A stretch of DNA of 17,193 nt from Spirochaetales bacterium. Its GTDB lineage: Bacteria; Desulfobacterota_D; UBA1144. The DNA is taken from assembly GCA_002730475.1 (NCBI GenBank), contig PCAG01000039.1, forward strand, positions 1 to 17,193, read 5' to 3'. Within the stretch, counting starts at the first letter, position 1. Each line of letters opens with the position of its first letter. The notes beneath the pieces are model-generated. The model was not told where the DNA came from. It saw only the letters and a list, made by a program, of their open reading frames with translations, and ran no database searches. Below, piece after piece: positions 1 to 6,584 of this stretch. Both the position numbers and the translations under genes were made by a program.

Positions 1-99
1 TCAAAAGTAAAAAGAATAATCTCGTACAATTATACTAACGAAACTAACATGAAGCTGATTAGAGATAGCGGAATAGAGCTTGTAACCGTAGTCATATAA
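1..99 (+). CDS. 3' end of a plus-strand gene, possibly dCMP/CMP deaminase family (partial)
   Basis: Frame 1 is open from the window edge to a TAA at 97-99 and encodes 32 residues. The tail contains KRIISYNYT, then a short helix-like stretch, then SGIELVTV. This resembles the last strand-helix-strand of dCMP deaminases, which typically read like GIKRVVY...Y...ELLREAGIEVV. The match is short and the zinc-binding active site lies outside the window, so the family call is inference. The neighbourhood supports it: the converging gene is thyX, and dCMP deaminase would make the dUMP that ThyX methylates. Its stop codon directly abuts the thyX stop (100-102), leaving no space between the two genes. 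Confidence 0.4.
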   Translation, partial: SKVKRIISYNYTNETNMKLIRDSGIELVTVVI

Positions 100-768
100 T
101 CAGATTTTTGCAATCTGTTTTGCCATTGGGAAGATACCACTTATCACTTTAGCAATAGCGACAGCAATATCCATATGTTCTTTTTGTGTTCCATGGCCAC
201 TTCTGAGCTCAATATAATGAACCCAGCTTCTTAATGTCCCATTCATGTACATCCTACTAACTGTGTTACCTTCAGGTAAAACAGCTCTAGCCTGCTCTTT
301 CGCAATACCGTTACGAATAGCCCAGTTGTAAGTATTTTTTGCAAGCTCAATTAATTCTGACTGTCTTTCATCCCATTCCTTTAGTAGTGATACATCATCA
401 GTTGGAATAGAGTTCTGTCTATTTTTCGTATCTTGCAATCTAGCCTCTCGTATCACGAACGATAAGTCTTTAGTTGGGTCCGCATATCTCTGACTAAATT
501 CCTGGAAACTAAAAGATCTATGCCTGAGAATTTGTCTCGCAATATCTCTTGTTGTCTCAATTTCAATACATGCGCTCACCATCTCCAATGGAGACCAGTG
601 TTTATTTGCAATCAAATAATTGATTAGTTTTTCGCTTGTCTCATTGTTAATTTGATTTGATGGATTAGAAACTCTCGCACAAAAGGCTATTAGCTCTTGA
701 ACGTTAGAAATCCCTTCATCATGAAATTCATTAGTTGGTGTGGAATAGCTTACTAGTCGTATCTTCAT
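100..768 (-). CDS. thyX: FAD-dependent thymidylate synthase ThyX
   Basis: Makes dTMP from dUMP in the cytoplasm using methylenetetrahydrofolate, reduced FAD and NADPH; it replaces ThyA and needs no dihydrofolate reductase to recycle folate. The ThyX signature RHRxxSxxxxSxR is complete at residues 82-94 (RHRSFSFQEFSQR). Downstream are the conserved ARAVLPEGN (160-168), a NGTLRSWVHYIELR block (176-189) and GTQKEH (193-198). At 222 aa the length is normal and nothing is missing. It starts with ATG only 4 nt after the stop of the sirtuin-like gene, so it is probably the last gene of the queC-queE-sirtuin-thyX unit. The Shine-Dalgarno is weak (AAAGAA directly before ATG), which suggests translational coupling. 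It faces the gene at 1-99, possibly a dCMP deaminase. Confidence 0.97.
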   Translation of the reverse strand: MKIRLVSYSTPTNEFHDEGISNVQELIAFCARVSNPSNQINNETSEKLINYLIANKHWSPLEMVSACIEIETTRDIARQILRHRSFSFQEFSQRYADPTKDLSFVIREARLQDTKNRQNSIPTDDVSLLKEWDERQSELIELAKNTYNWAIRNGIAKEQARAVLPEGNTVSRMYMNGTLRSWVHYIELRSGHGTQKEHMDIAVAIAKVISGIFPMAKQIAKI

Positions 769-772
769 TTCT

Positions 773-1513
773 TTAAATAATTCTACTACTTAAGGATTCT
801 ATCATTATATCTAAAAAATCATCTATCGAATAATTAATAAAATTTATATTGATTGTATCAAAATCAACATTCTCATAGTTCATATCCGACTCACTGATAA
901 TACGTACTTGTTCGTCCCTTTTTAGAACTATTTCAATGAAAGAGTATGTTATAGGCGAAATATAATCATCCACCAAGACAATTAAGCTGTCACAAGCATT
1001 AAGCATCATCCAAGAATCCCTTAAGTCCCACTGAGCAATCTCTTGTCCCCTAAAGGGAATACTAGGTTTCACTATGTTCTTTTTACAGGAAATGCATGAA
1101 AAGCTGCCTTGATTCTTTATGAATGATTCTGTACTTATATCCATTCCACAAGTTGAGCAATACATCCAACTGATGTTGCCCTCTAAATCAATAACGTTTT
1201 GAGGATCATTTACTTTCAATATTCCATCTATATTGAGATTAATTACCCCTAGTATGTGTTGGGATTTTTTTATTTGTAGAATTTTCTTATACCTGTCAGA
1301 GATAGCAAAAGGATAATTATCTTTTAAAAGATGAGTAATGCCAGCAAAATATTTATTTCTAGTTTCCTCATCGTTCCTAAAATCTTTGATTAATGGTCTA
1401 TTCTCGTAACTTAAAAGTTTTTCATACCTACCTTCTTCATAAAAATTTTTTTCTATGATTAAGGCAGTTTGTTCAAAGTGGGCTACATCCTCACTTAAAA
1501 TACTTTTGTTCAT
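773..1513 (-). CDS. Degenerate sirtuin-like protein, probably lacking deacetylase activity
   Basis: A 246-aa intact ORF recognisable as a remote Sir2 relative by the order of its motifs. NIDG at 94-97 corresponds to the sirtuin QNIDGLH strand. VIDLEG at 107-112 occupies the place of the VIELHG catalytic motif. A zinc ribbon follows with CxxC pairs at C119/C122 and C140/C143. KPSIPFRGQ (149-157) matches the RPxVVxFGE segment, and ACDSLIVL (173-180) matches the last conserved Rossmann strand. Two functional elements are absent: the catalytic His is Glu111, and the N-terminal GAGxS NAD-binding motif is missing, with the first 85 residues being a helical stretch without it. NAD-dependent deacylation is therefore unlikely; a structural or ligand-binding role is inference. 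It lies between queE (41-nt gap) and thyX (4-nt gap). The ATG at 1513 has AGGA close upstream and a TAGAAT hexamer 8 nt before it. Confidence 0.6.
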   Translation of the reverse strand: MNKSILSEDVAHFEQTALIIEKNFYEEGRYEKLLSYENRPLIKDFRNDEETRNKYFAGITHLLKDNYPFAISDRYKKILQIKKSQHILGVINLNIDGILKVNDPQNVIDLEGNISWMYCSTCGMDISTESFIKNQGSFSCISCKKNIVKPSIPFRGQEIAQWDLRDSWMMLNACDSLIVLVDDYISPITYSFIEIVLKRDEQVRIISESDMNYENVDFDTININFINYSIDDFLDIMIESLSSRII

Positions 1514-1521
1514 TTATCCTA

Positions 1522-1527
1522 ATTCTA
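1522..1527 (-). promoter_or_regulatory. Candidate -10 element of the sirtuin-like gene
   Basis: On the minus strand TAGAAT (5/6 match to TATAAT) ends 8 nt before the ATG at 1513. The -35 region at 17-nt spacing, TACATA, is poor (3/6). If used, transcription would start at or next to the ATG. The gene may instead be read from the queC promoter. Confidence 0.3.
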
Positions 1528-1554
1528 TCATGGAACTAGTATTTTATGTAAAAA

Positions 1555-2199
1555 CTAAACTCCTCTGATGTCACCCCATATAAGTTTATGTAATTGTGGC
1601 AGAACTTTAATGTTTAAATTATCTTTTAGGGCCAAATCTACAAGGAATGATATGTCGGTACCATAGACCGGCTGGAAAACGATTGTCGCCCTAAAATGCC
1701 TATGGGTAATAATTTGTTTAGCATACTCATAATCGCTTTTATCATTAATAACAAACTTAATTTGATCTTTCTCTTGTAAAGACTCAAGAATCGAGAAATC
1801 TGTTTTCTTTTCCATTGTAGATCCGGGACATTTACAATCCATACTAATTAATACATTCGGATTGTAGAATATTTCATTAGGTCTTATATGACCCGAAGTT
1901 TCGAGCAGTATATTGTATTTTTTCTGTATTAAGATATCAATTAAAGGAACCAGGACATCTTGCTGGAGAAGGGGCTCCCCGCCGGTTATACAGATATTTT
2001 TACAATCATGTGATTCGGCTTCTTGAATTATATCGTCTAGTGTTATATTTTGATAATCACTACCTTCAACTGCATGCATAGAATCACACCAAGCACATCT
2101 CAAATCACAGCCAAAAAGTCTAAGAAAAATTGTAGGGGCTCCGATTTGAATCCCCTCACCTTGAATAGATTGAAAAATTTCATTAACTCTTAGTTTCAT
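1555..2199 (-). CDS. queE: 7-carboxy-7-deazaguanine synthase QueE (radical SAM)
   Basis: Radical SAM enzyme that contracts 6-carboxy-tetrahydropterin to 7-carboxy-7-deazaguanine (CDG), the second dedicated step towards queuosine in tRNA. The N-terminus shows the QueE-typical INE-like start followed by FQSIQGEG (9-16). The cluster ligands follow as CxxxCxxC at C31, C35 and C38 (CDLRCAWCDS). The SAM-binding GGEP motif appears in the segment ITGGEPLLQQ. At 214 aa the length is normal. The start ATG at 2199 lies 17 nt inside the 3' end of queC, so the two genes are translationally coupled and QueE passes CDG straight to QueC. QueD and QueF are not in the window. Confidence 0.96.
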   Translation of the reverse strand: MKLRVNEIFQSIQGEGIQIGAPTIFLRLFGCDLRCAWCDSMHAVEGSDYQNITLDDIIQEAESHDCKNICITGGEPLLQQDVLVPLIDILIQKKYNILLETSGHIRPNEIFYNPNVLISMDCKCPGSTMEKKTDFSILESLQEKDQIKFVINDKSDYEYAKQIITHRHFRATIVFQPVYGTDISFLVDLALKDNLNIKVLPQLHKLIWGDIRGV

Positions 2200-2914
2200 A
2201 ATTCTTAGTCTTTGGTAGCTCTATCAATTTCTCAGATGCCGCCCTCAAAACTAGTGGATCTGGTAGTCCGGCTTCTTCAAAACCTTTTGATCTTAAAATG
2301 TTTGCATGATCTTCGGATGATGGTGGATATCGTCCATCGTAACTCGTATGGGTATATGCAAGAGATGACCAACAGGGGTCTCCCAATTGATTTGCAAGTT
2401 TGATAATCTCAGATTTTTTTAAATTTATAACGGGGGTTAAAATCTCAATCTTTTTTTCCAGGGAAAGTGAAATTGTTTCTGTCATGCTAGTTATAAAATC
2501 CTGTCTACAGTCTGGATATCCTCCAAAGTCCTCCTGGCAGACTCCGATGATAATTGTTGAAATATTTTTCGAATAAGCTCTATTGGCAGCAATCGACAAA
2601 AAAAGTAGATTTCTGGCCGGGACAAAAGTTTGCTGTATACCAGTTGGAAAATCCTCTATTTTGCTGTGTTGCTCTAGAGCCTTGTTCGGATTTGTCAAAG
2701 GAGAGTCGCCATCAAATATAGGCCCGATATCGATTATCTCATGATCTTTGATGCTAGCAAGTTGGCTAATTTTAATTGCAGAATTAATTTCGATTTTATG
2801 AAGTTGATTGTAATTAAACGTTATCGTCGAGCAAGAATAACCTTTGTTAATAGCCCAAAAAAGGCAGGTAGTAGAGTCCTGTCCTCCGCTTAAAATAACT
2901 AATGCTTTTTTCAT
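2183..2914 (-). CDS. queC: 7-cyano-7-deazaguanine synthase QueC with an apparently lost zinc site
   Basis: Converts CDG plus ammonia and ATP into preQ0, the precursor of queuosine. The ATP-pyrophosphatase loop SGGQDS is at 9-14, FVPARN at 97-102 and GVCQEDFGGYPDCR at 124-137, all typical of QueC. The C-terminus aligns well with the subfamily form LAYTHTC-(x)7-CGxCxxCLLRxKGFxEAGxPDP. However, every zinc-ligand cysteine in that stretch is replaced: S191, S199, D202 and N205. The flanking LAYTHT (185-190) and SKGFEEAGLPDP (209-220) are intact, so this is not misalignment. The enzyme may fold without zinc or have altered chemistry. QueC-like proteins also occur in defence systems, but the overlap with queE argues for ordinary 7-deazaguanine synthesis. 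ATG at 2914 has only a weak GAGAAG upstream. First gene of its unit. Confidence 0.92.
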   Translation of the reverse strand: MKKALVILSGGQDSTTCLFWAINKGYSCSTITFNYNQLHKIEINSAIKISQLASIKDHEIIDIGPIFDGDSPLTNPNKALEQHSKIEDFPTGIQQTFVPARNLLFLSIAANRAYSKNISTIIIGVCQEDFGGYPDCRQDFITSMTETISLSLEKKIEILTPVINLKKSEIIKLANQLGDPCWSSLAYTHTSYDGRYPPSSEDHANILRSKGFEEAGLPDPLVLRAASEKLIELPKTKNYETKS

Positions 2915-2926
2915 AAACTTCTCAAT

Positions 2927-2938
2927 TATTATTATAAT
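2927..2938. promoter_or_regulatory. Shared, symmetric -10 region between queC and rimI
   Basis: Only 27 nt separate the diverging queC and rimI start codons. ATTATAAT at 2931-2938 is its own reverse complement, so it offers a perfect TATAAT on both strands (plus 2933-2938; minus 2936 to 2931). On the plus strand TATTAT (2927-2932, 5/6) lies 9 nt before the rimI ATG and would give a leaderless message. On the minus strand the predicted start site leaves roughly a 10-nt leader for queC. The -35 elements are weak and would lie inside the opposing genes. Confidence 0.55.
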
Positions 2939-2941
2939 ATA

Positions 2942-3382
2942 ATGGAGTTGATTAGGAGAGTAGAAATTTCTGACTTGGGTGCAATTACTGATTTGGAAAG
3001 ATTATTCTTCTTAGATTACTGGAAGGGGAATCAAGTACAAGATCAGATTGATAATGAGAAAAGTATCAATTTATGTATCGAGAACGATTCGGTAATTGTT
3101 GGCTATGTGTTCGCTAAGTCGTATTTAGATTTTGTTGAAATATTAAGAATTGGCGTCTCTAAAGATTTTAGAGAAATTGGCATGGCTTCAATACTTATGA
3201 GAAGAACAGAATTGATATCTTTGGACATGAAAATTGAGAAAATCTTATTGGAAGTACGAGAAGGTAATGTAGCAGCAATAAATTTATACAAGAAAATGGA
3301 TTATAAAATCGACGGTACAAGAAAAGGTTATTACAAAAAATACAAAGAAGATGCAATTTTAATGAGCAAGAATCTAGGTTGA
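2942..3382 (+). CDS. rimI: RimI-like GNAT N-acetyltransferase
   Basis: A 146-aa GNAT protein transferring acetyl from acetyl-CoA to an alpha-amino group; RimI acetylates the N-terminal alanine of ribosomal protein S18, and relatives act on other proteins. The acetyl-CoA loop REIGMA (77-82) fits R/QxxGxG/A. LLEVREGNVAAINLY (102-116) is the RimI signature, with Glu104 and Tyr116 at the positions of the catalytic pair described for Salmonella RimI (E103, Y115). The final block GTRKGYY and EDAILMSK is also RimI-like. It stands alone on the plus strand, diverging from queC across 27 nt and overlapping the mutase gene by 9 nt at the 3' end. There is no Shine-Dalgarno and a -10-like sequence is adjacent, so the mRNA is probably leaderless. 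The exact substrate is unproven. Confidence 0.85.
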   Translation: MELIRRVEISDLGAITDLERLFFLDYWKGNQVQDQIDNEKSINLCIENDSVIVGYVFAKSYLDFVEILRIGVSKDFREIGMASILMRRTELISLDMKIEKILLEVREGNVAAINLYKKMDYKIDGTRKGYYKKYKEDAILMSKNLG

Positions 3383-5005
3383 CCCTTGAAATCTACCATA
3401 AACATTTTCAAGACAAGAAACCATCTCACCAATAGTGCAATACTCGCTAACTGCCTCGACAATATAAGGCATTAAGTTCTCATTTTTCTTAGCAGCATTT
3501 TCCAGGTTAGCGAGATGAGTCTTGACCTTTTTGGAATTTCTTTTTTTCTTCAATCTACGTAATTTTTCTATTTGATTGGATTCAAGATTTGGATCTATTT
3601 CCTGAATTGGAAGTGGTTCTTCGTTAGTTGAAATAAAATCATTCACTCCCACAACTATTCTTTCTTTTTTTTCTAATTCGATTTGAGAATTAAACGCTGA
3701 TGTTTCGATTTCTTCCTGAATATAACTTTCTTCAATACACTTAATCATTCCACCTTTGTTTTTAATAATTTTTAAATATTCGTAAACTTTTTTTTCTATT
3801 TCGTCTGTTAAGTTTTCAACCAGATACGAACCAGCCAATGGATCAATAGAGTCAGCAACCTCGGTTTCATTTGCCAATATTTGCTGAGTTCTTAACGCCA
3901 CCGTAGCCGAGGCTTCAGTGGGTAAGCCTAATGCCTCATCAAAGGAGTTAGTATGTAATGATTGCGTACCACCTAAAACGGCAGCCATAGCTTGCATGGT
4001 AGTTCTAACAATGTTATTTAATGGTTGCTGAGCCGTAAGAGTAACTCCACCAGTTTGCGAATGAACTCTAAATTTGCATGCATTATCGTCTTTTACGTTA
4101 AAATCGTTTCTTAATATATTTGCCCATATTCGTCTTGCTGCTCTATATTTTGAAATTTCTTCAAAAAAATTGTTATGGACAGCAAAGAAGAAAGAAACTC
4201 GTTTGCAAATCTGTTCAATGTCGAGATTTCGTGATTGGGCAACCTGGAGATACTCTATAGCATCAGCAATCATAAAAGCTAATTCTTGTACAGCGGTGGA
4301 GCCAGCCTCTCTGATATGATATCCACTGACGCTGATAGGATTCCATTTTGGAACATTATCTTTGCAGTACTCCATAATATCAACGGCAATTTTTACCGAA
4401 GGCTGAGGTGGGAACGCATAAGTTCCTCTCGCAACAAATTCTTTAAGTAAATCATTTTGGACAGTGCCCATTATTTTATTAGAAGCAACACCTTGTCTTT
4501 TGGCTGCAATGATATACATTGCTAACAACATTGAAGCCGTTGAATTGATGGTCATTGAGGTTGAAACTTTATCTAATGGAATATCCTTAAGGAGCATCTC
4601 CATATCTTCAAGTGAATCTATCGCGACTCCAACTCTACCAACTTCACCTTGGCTAATTTTTGCATCTGAGTCATATCCCATTTGGGTTGGTAAATCAAAA
4701 GCAATACTTAAACCAGTTTGACCTTTATCAAGTAAATATCTAAATCTTTTGTTGGTTTCTTCGGCCGATCCAAATCCCGCGTACTGTCTCATCGTCCACA
4801 ATCTACCTCTATACATAGTAGGTTGGACGCCTCTAGTAAAAGGAAATTCACCTGGGAGTGAGTTTTTACTATCTAAATTTTCCGCACAACTATCTTTAGT
4901 ATAAAATCTATCGATTTCAATACCTGAAGTTGTTGAGAAATTTTTCTTTCTCTCTTTTATTTTATCTTTATATTTCTTTTCCCAATCACTCTTTTTCACT
5001 ATCAA
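3374..5005 (-). CDS. Methylmalonyl-CoA mutase, large (catalytic) subunit without B12 domain
   Basis: Adenosylcobalamin-dependent radical mutase interconverting (R)-methylmalonyl-CoA and succinyl-CoA, used in propionate and branched-chain catabolism. Of 543 residues, nearly all form the substrate-binding TIM barrel: TMRQYAGFG (71-79), GLSIAFDLPTQMGYDSD (98-114), QNDLLKEFVARGTY (183-196) and SVSGYHIREAG (225-235). Tyr75, Arg193 and His230 occupy positions of the P. shermanii Tyr89, Arg207 and His244, which supports methylmalonyl rather than isobutyryl specificity. The C-terminal cobalamin domain is absent, so a separately encoded small subunit must exist elsewhere. The start is TTG at 5005, overlapping the prenyl synthase stop as TTGA; GTG at 4999 is an alternative, with AGGG upstream of both. 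Its 3' end overlaps rimI by 9 nt on the opposite strand. Confidence 0.9.
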   Translation of the reverse strand: MIVKKSDWEKKYKDKIKERKKNFSTTSGIEIDRFYTKDSCAENLDSKNSLPGEFPFTRGVQPTMYRGRLWTMRQYAGFGSAEETNKRFRYLLDKGQTGLSIAFDLPTQMGYDSDAKISQGEVGRVGVAIDSLEDMEMLLKDIPLDKVSTSMTINSTASMLLAMYIIAAKRQGVASNKIMGTVQNDLLKEFVARGTYAFPPQPSVKIAVDIMEYCKDNVPKWNPISVSGYHIREAGSTAVQELAFMIADAIEYLQVAQSRNLDIEQICKRVSFFFAVHNNFFEEISKYRAARRIWANILRNDFNVKDDNACKFRVHSQTGGVTLTAQQPLNNIVRTTMQAMAAVLGGTQSLHTNSFDEALGLPTEASATVALRTQQILANETEVADSIDPLAGSYLVENLTDEIEKKVYEYLKIIKNKGGMIKCIEESYIQEEIETSAFNSQIELEKKERIVVGVNDFISTNEEPLPIQEIDPNLESNQIEKLRRLKKKRNSKKVKTHLANLENAAKKNENLMPYIVEAVSEYCTIGEMVSCLENVYGRFQGST

Positions 5006-6003
5006 AACACCCTAGTCGAGTTTTGTCTCGCCAAACTAATCAATGAGTCCTTAAATTGATTATCTCCCAAAGCTCCTATCGCTGATATAGCTTTCAAAGA
5101 ATAATTATTGGCTATCTTGGTTGTTTCTTCAATTGCTTTGCTATTCATTACAAAATTATACAAAAAATCGAGGTTTTTTTCGTTGATTTTTTTCTCAATA
5201 AGGATTTTTCTGGCTCTTTGTGATTCGATTCTTGGGCTTCGCTTCAAAGATATAATAACGGGCAATGTAACTTTGCCCTCTTTGATGTCCTCCATGGCAT
5301 TTTTTCCCATTTTTTTTGAATTGCCTACAAAATCTAAAACATCATCAATTAATTGATAAGAAATTCCCAAATTAACTCCGTAGTTTTTTAATAATGAAAT
5401 TTGTTTTTTTGTTCCATTCGCAAGCAAAGCTCCAATCTCAGATGAGGACGCAATCAGGGAGGCCGTTTTAAGATTAATCATCTGAAAATATATCTTCTCA
5501 TTAAAATCGACTTCTCTTTTTGATATCATAATGTCAAGAATCTGGCCATTGGCTAATTCCGAAGCTGCGGTGGTAACTGAGCTCATAACGTTTTTATTGC
5601 CACATTGATTGATTAAAAAAAGAGCTTTGGCTAATAAATAGTCTCCCGCCAAAACAGTTGCATGATCACCCCAAATTTTATTAGCTGGTTTTGCTCCTCT
5701 TCGTAGCCGCGCCTGGTCAACAATATCATCATGCACCAAAGACGCATTATGAAGCAGCTCAACGGAAGCTGCGGCAGCAATAATATTTTTATAAATATGT
5801 ACATACCTTGAAGTAATCTTAGGATTTATCGATAAAGCTGAGAGAAGAACTATGGATGGTCGAAATCTTTTACCGGGTTTTAGATTTAGGTGTTTGATGA
5901 TATTTTCAGAAAGATATATCTTGCTTACAATTTGCTTTGTTAGAACCTTCTCCACAGAGACAAGATGTCCTCTAATGGGCTGTAAAATGAAGTCGGAATC
6001 CAT
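5002..6003 (-). CDS. Long-chain polyprenyl diphosphate synthase (IspB-like)
   Basis: Extends an allylic diphosphate with isopentenyl diphosphate units; long-chain enzymes supply the side chain of respiratory quinones. GKRFRP (44-49) is the IPP-binding region. The first aspartate-rich motif is DDIVD (92-96), followed by RRG (101-103). GDYLLAKA lies at 120-127 and the second aspartate-rich motif DDVLD at 220-224. The fifth residue before the first motif is small (Ala87, in ASLVHDD), as in octaprenyl and solanesyl synthases, where a bulky residue would cap the chain early. Chain length is thus inferred as long but not exact. At 333 aa it is complete. ATG at 6003 has no Shine-Dalgarno but a promoter ends 6 nt away. 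It overlaps the mutase start by 4 nt; the functional link between the two is unclear. Confidence 0.92.
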   Translation of the reverse strand: MDSDFILQPIRGHLVSVEKVLTKQIVSKIYLSENIIKHLNLKPGKRFRPSIVLLSALSINPKITSRYVHIYKNIIAAAASVELLHNASLVHDDIVDQARLRRGAKPANKIWGDHATVLAGDYLLAKALFLINQCGNKNVMSSVTTAASELANGQILDIMISKREVDFNEKIYFQMINLKTASLIASSSEIGALLANGTKKQISLLKNYGVNLGISYQLIDDVLDFVGNSKKMGKNAMEDIKEGKVTLPVIISLKRSPRIESQRARKILIEKKINEKNLDFLYNFVMNSKAIEETTKIANNYSLKAISAIGALGDNQFKDSLISLARQNSTRVF

Positions 6004-6009
6004 TTTTGT

Positions 6010-6037
6010 AAGTTATCAGAAAAACGTCATAAGTCAA
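6010..6037 (-). promoter_or_regulatory. Candidate promoter of the prenyl synthase-mutase unit
   Basis: On the minus strand TTGACT (6037 to 6032, 5/6) is followed after 16 nt by TAACTT (6015 to 6010). The hexamer ends 6 nt before the ATG at 6003, placing the transcription start at the initiation codon and predicting a leaderless mRNA. Confidence 0.45.
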
Positions 6038-6055
6038 AATAGCCGTCGTCTATTA

Positions 6056-6084
6056 TTGACGAATCAAGACAAAAAATCCATACT
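6056..6084 (+). promoter_or_regulatory. Candidate promoter of cvpA-fbp
   Basis: TTGACG (6056-6061, 5/6) and CATACT (6079-6084, 4/6) are separated by 17 nt, ideal sigma-70-type spacing. Transcription would start near 6091, giving a leader of about 50 nt to the cvpA ATG at 6141. It sits back to back with the minus-strand promoter at 6010-6037 in the 137-nt divergent gap. Confidence 0.5.
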
Positions 6085-6140
6085 AAAATCGAGGTTATTA
6101 GAATAATGCATCCGATTACAATTTTAGTTATTTGCAATTG

Positions 6141-6584
6141 ATGAATATTTACGATTATGTTTTCCTAGTCATGCTGGCCTTATCCACAGTCGGTGGTTTT
6201 TTCTTCGGACTAGTCAAAACATTTTCCAAATTCTCTTGTTTGTTTATCCCGTTCGTAATCGCATATACAGGGTCCGATTTGATAAGGAGCGAATTAATTG
6301 AGAGATTCGGATTTTTTTCCGGATATGGGTCCAAATTCATTGCTAGTCTATTTGCATATATCTTTTTGTATCTTTCATTAAGAACTTTATTTTTTCTAAT
6401 AGAATCTATTATCAAAGCTCTGAATATGGGTCTACTAAATAGAATATTAGGATTGTGCGTTGGGTTTATAACCGGAGGTTTTCTAGGTTATTTATTTTTA
6501 ATTCTAGCTCTCAAAATATCGCGAACAGAGTCTATTATATATCTCAAAATCCAACATTACATAACTGTTTTTTTTACCATATAA
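6141..6584 (+). CDS. cvpA: CvpA family inner-membrane protein
   Basis: A small hydrophobic protein of 147 aa with four likely membrane segments, at roughly residues 4-24, 29-45, 64-90 and 100-125. The N-terminal YDYVFLVMLALSTVGGFFFG pattern and the LNRILGLCVGF motif before the last segment are characteristic of CvpA (colicin V production family). The family is linked to colicin V export and, in several Gram-negative bacteria, to envelope integrity; its biochemical activity is unknown. The ATG at 6141 is preferred over the in-frame TTG at 6132 because MNIYDYV matches family N-termini; there is no clear Shine-Dalgarno. The stop at 6582-6584 touches the GTG of fbp, so the two genes are co-transcribed, though no functional connection is evident. 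Confidence 0.82.
   Translation: MNIYDYVFLVMLALSTVGGFFFGLVKTFSKFSCLFIPFVIAYTGSDLIRSELIERFGFFSGYGSKFIASLFAYIFLYLSLRTLFFLIESIIKALNMGLLNRILGLCVGFITGGFLGYLFLILALKISRTESIIYLKIQHYITVFFTI

Noticed and set aside
2212..2403. Plus-strand ORF of 63 codons inside queC
   Set aside because: Shadow of queC: no ribosome binding site, no recognisable motif, and fully covered by a well-conserved gene on the other strand.
2183..2914. queC as part of an anti-phage defence system (QatC or CBASS-associated QueC-like)
   Set aside because: No ATPase, nuclease or CD-NTase partner is nearby, and the gene overlaps queE, the preceding step of ordinary 7-deazaguanine synthesis.
5852..6106. Plus-strand ORF entering the prenyl synthase/cvpA intergenic gap
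   Set aside because: Mostly antisense to the prenyl synthase start. The part in the gap holds two good promoters and gives no coding signal.
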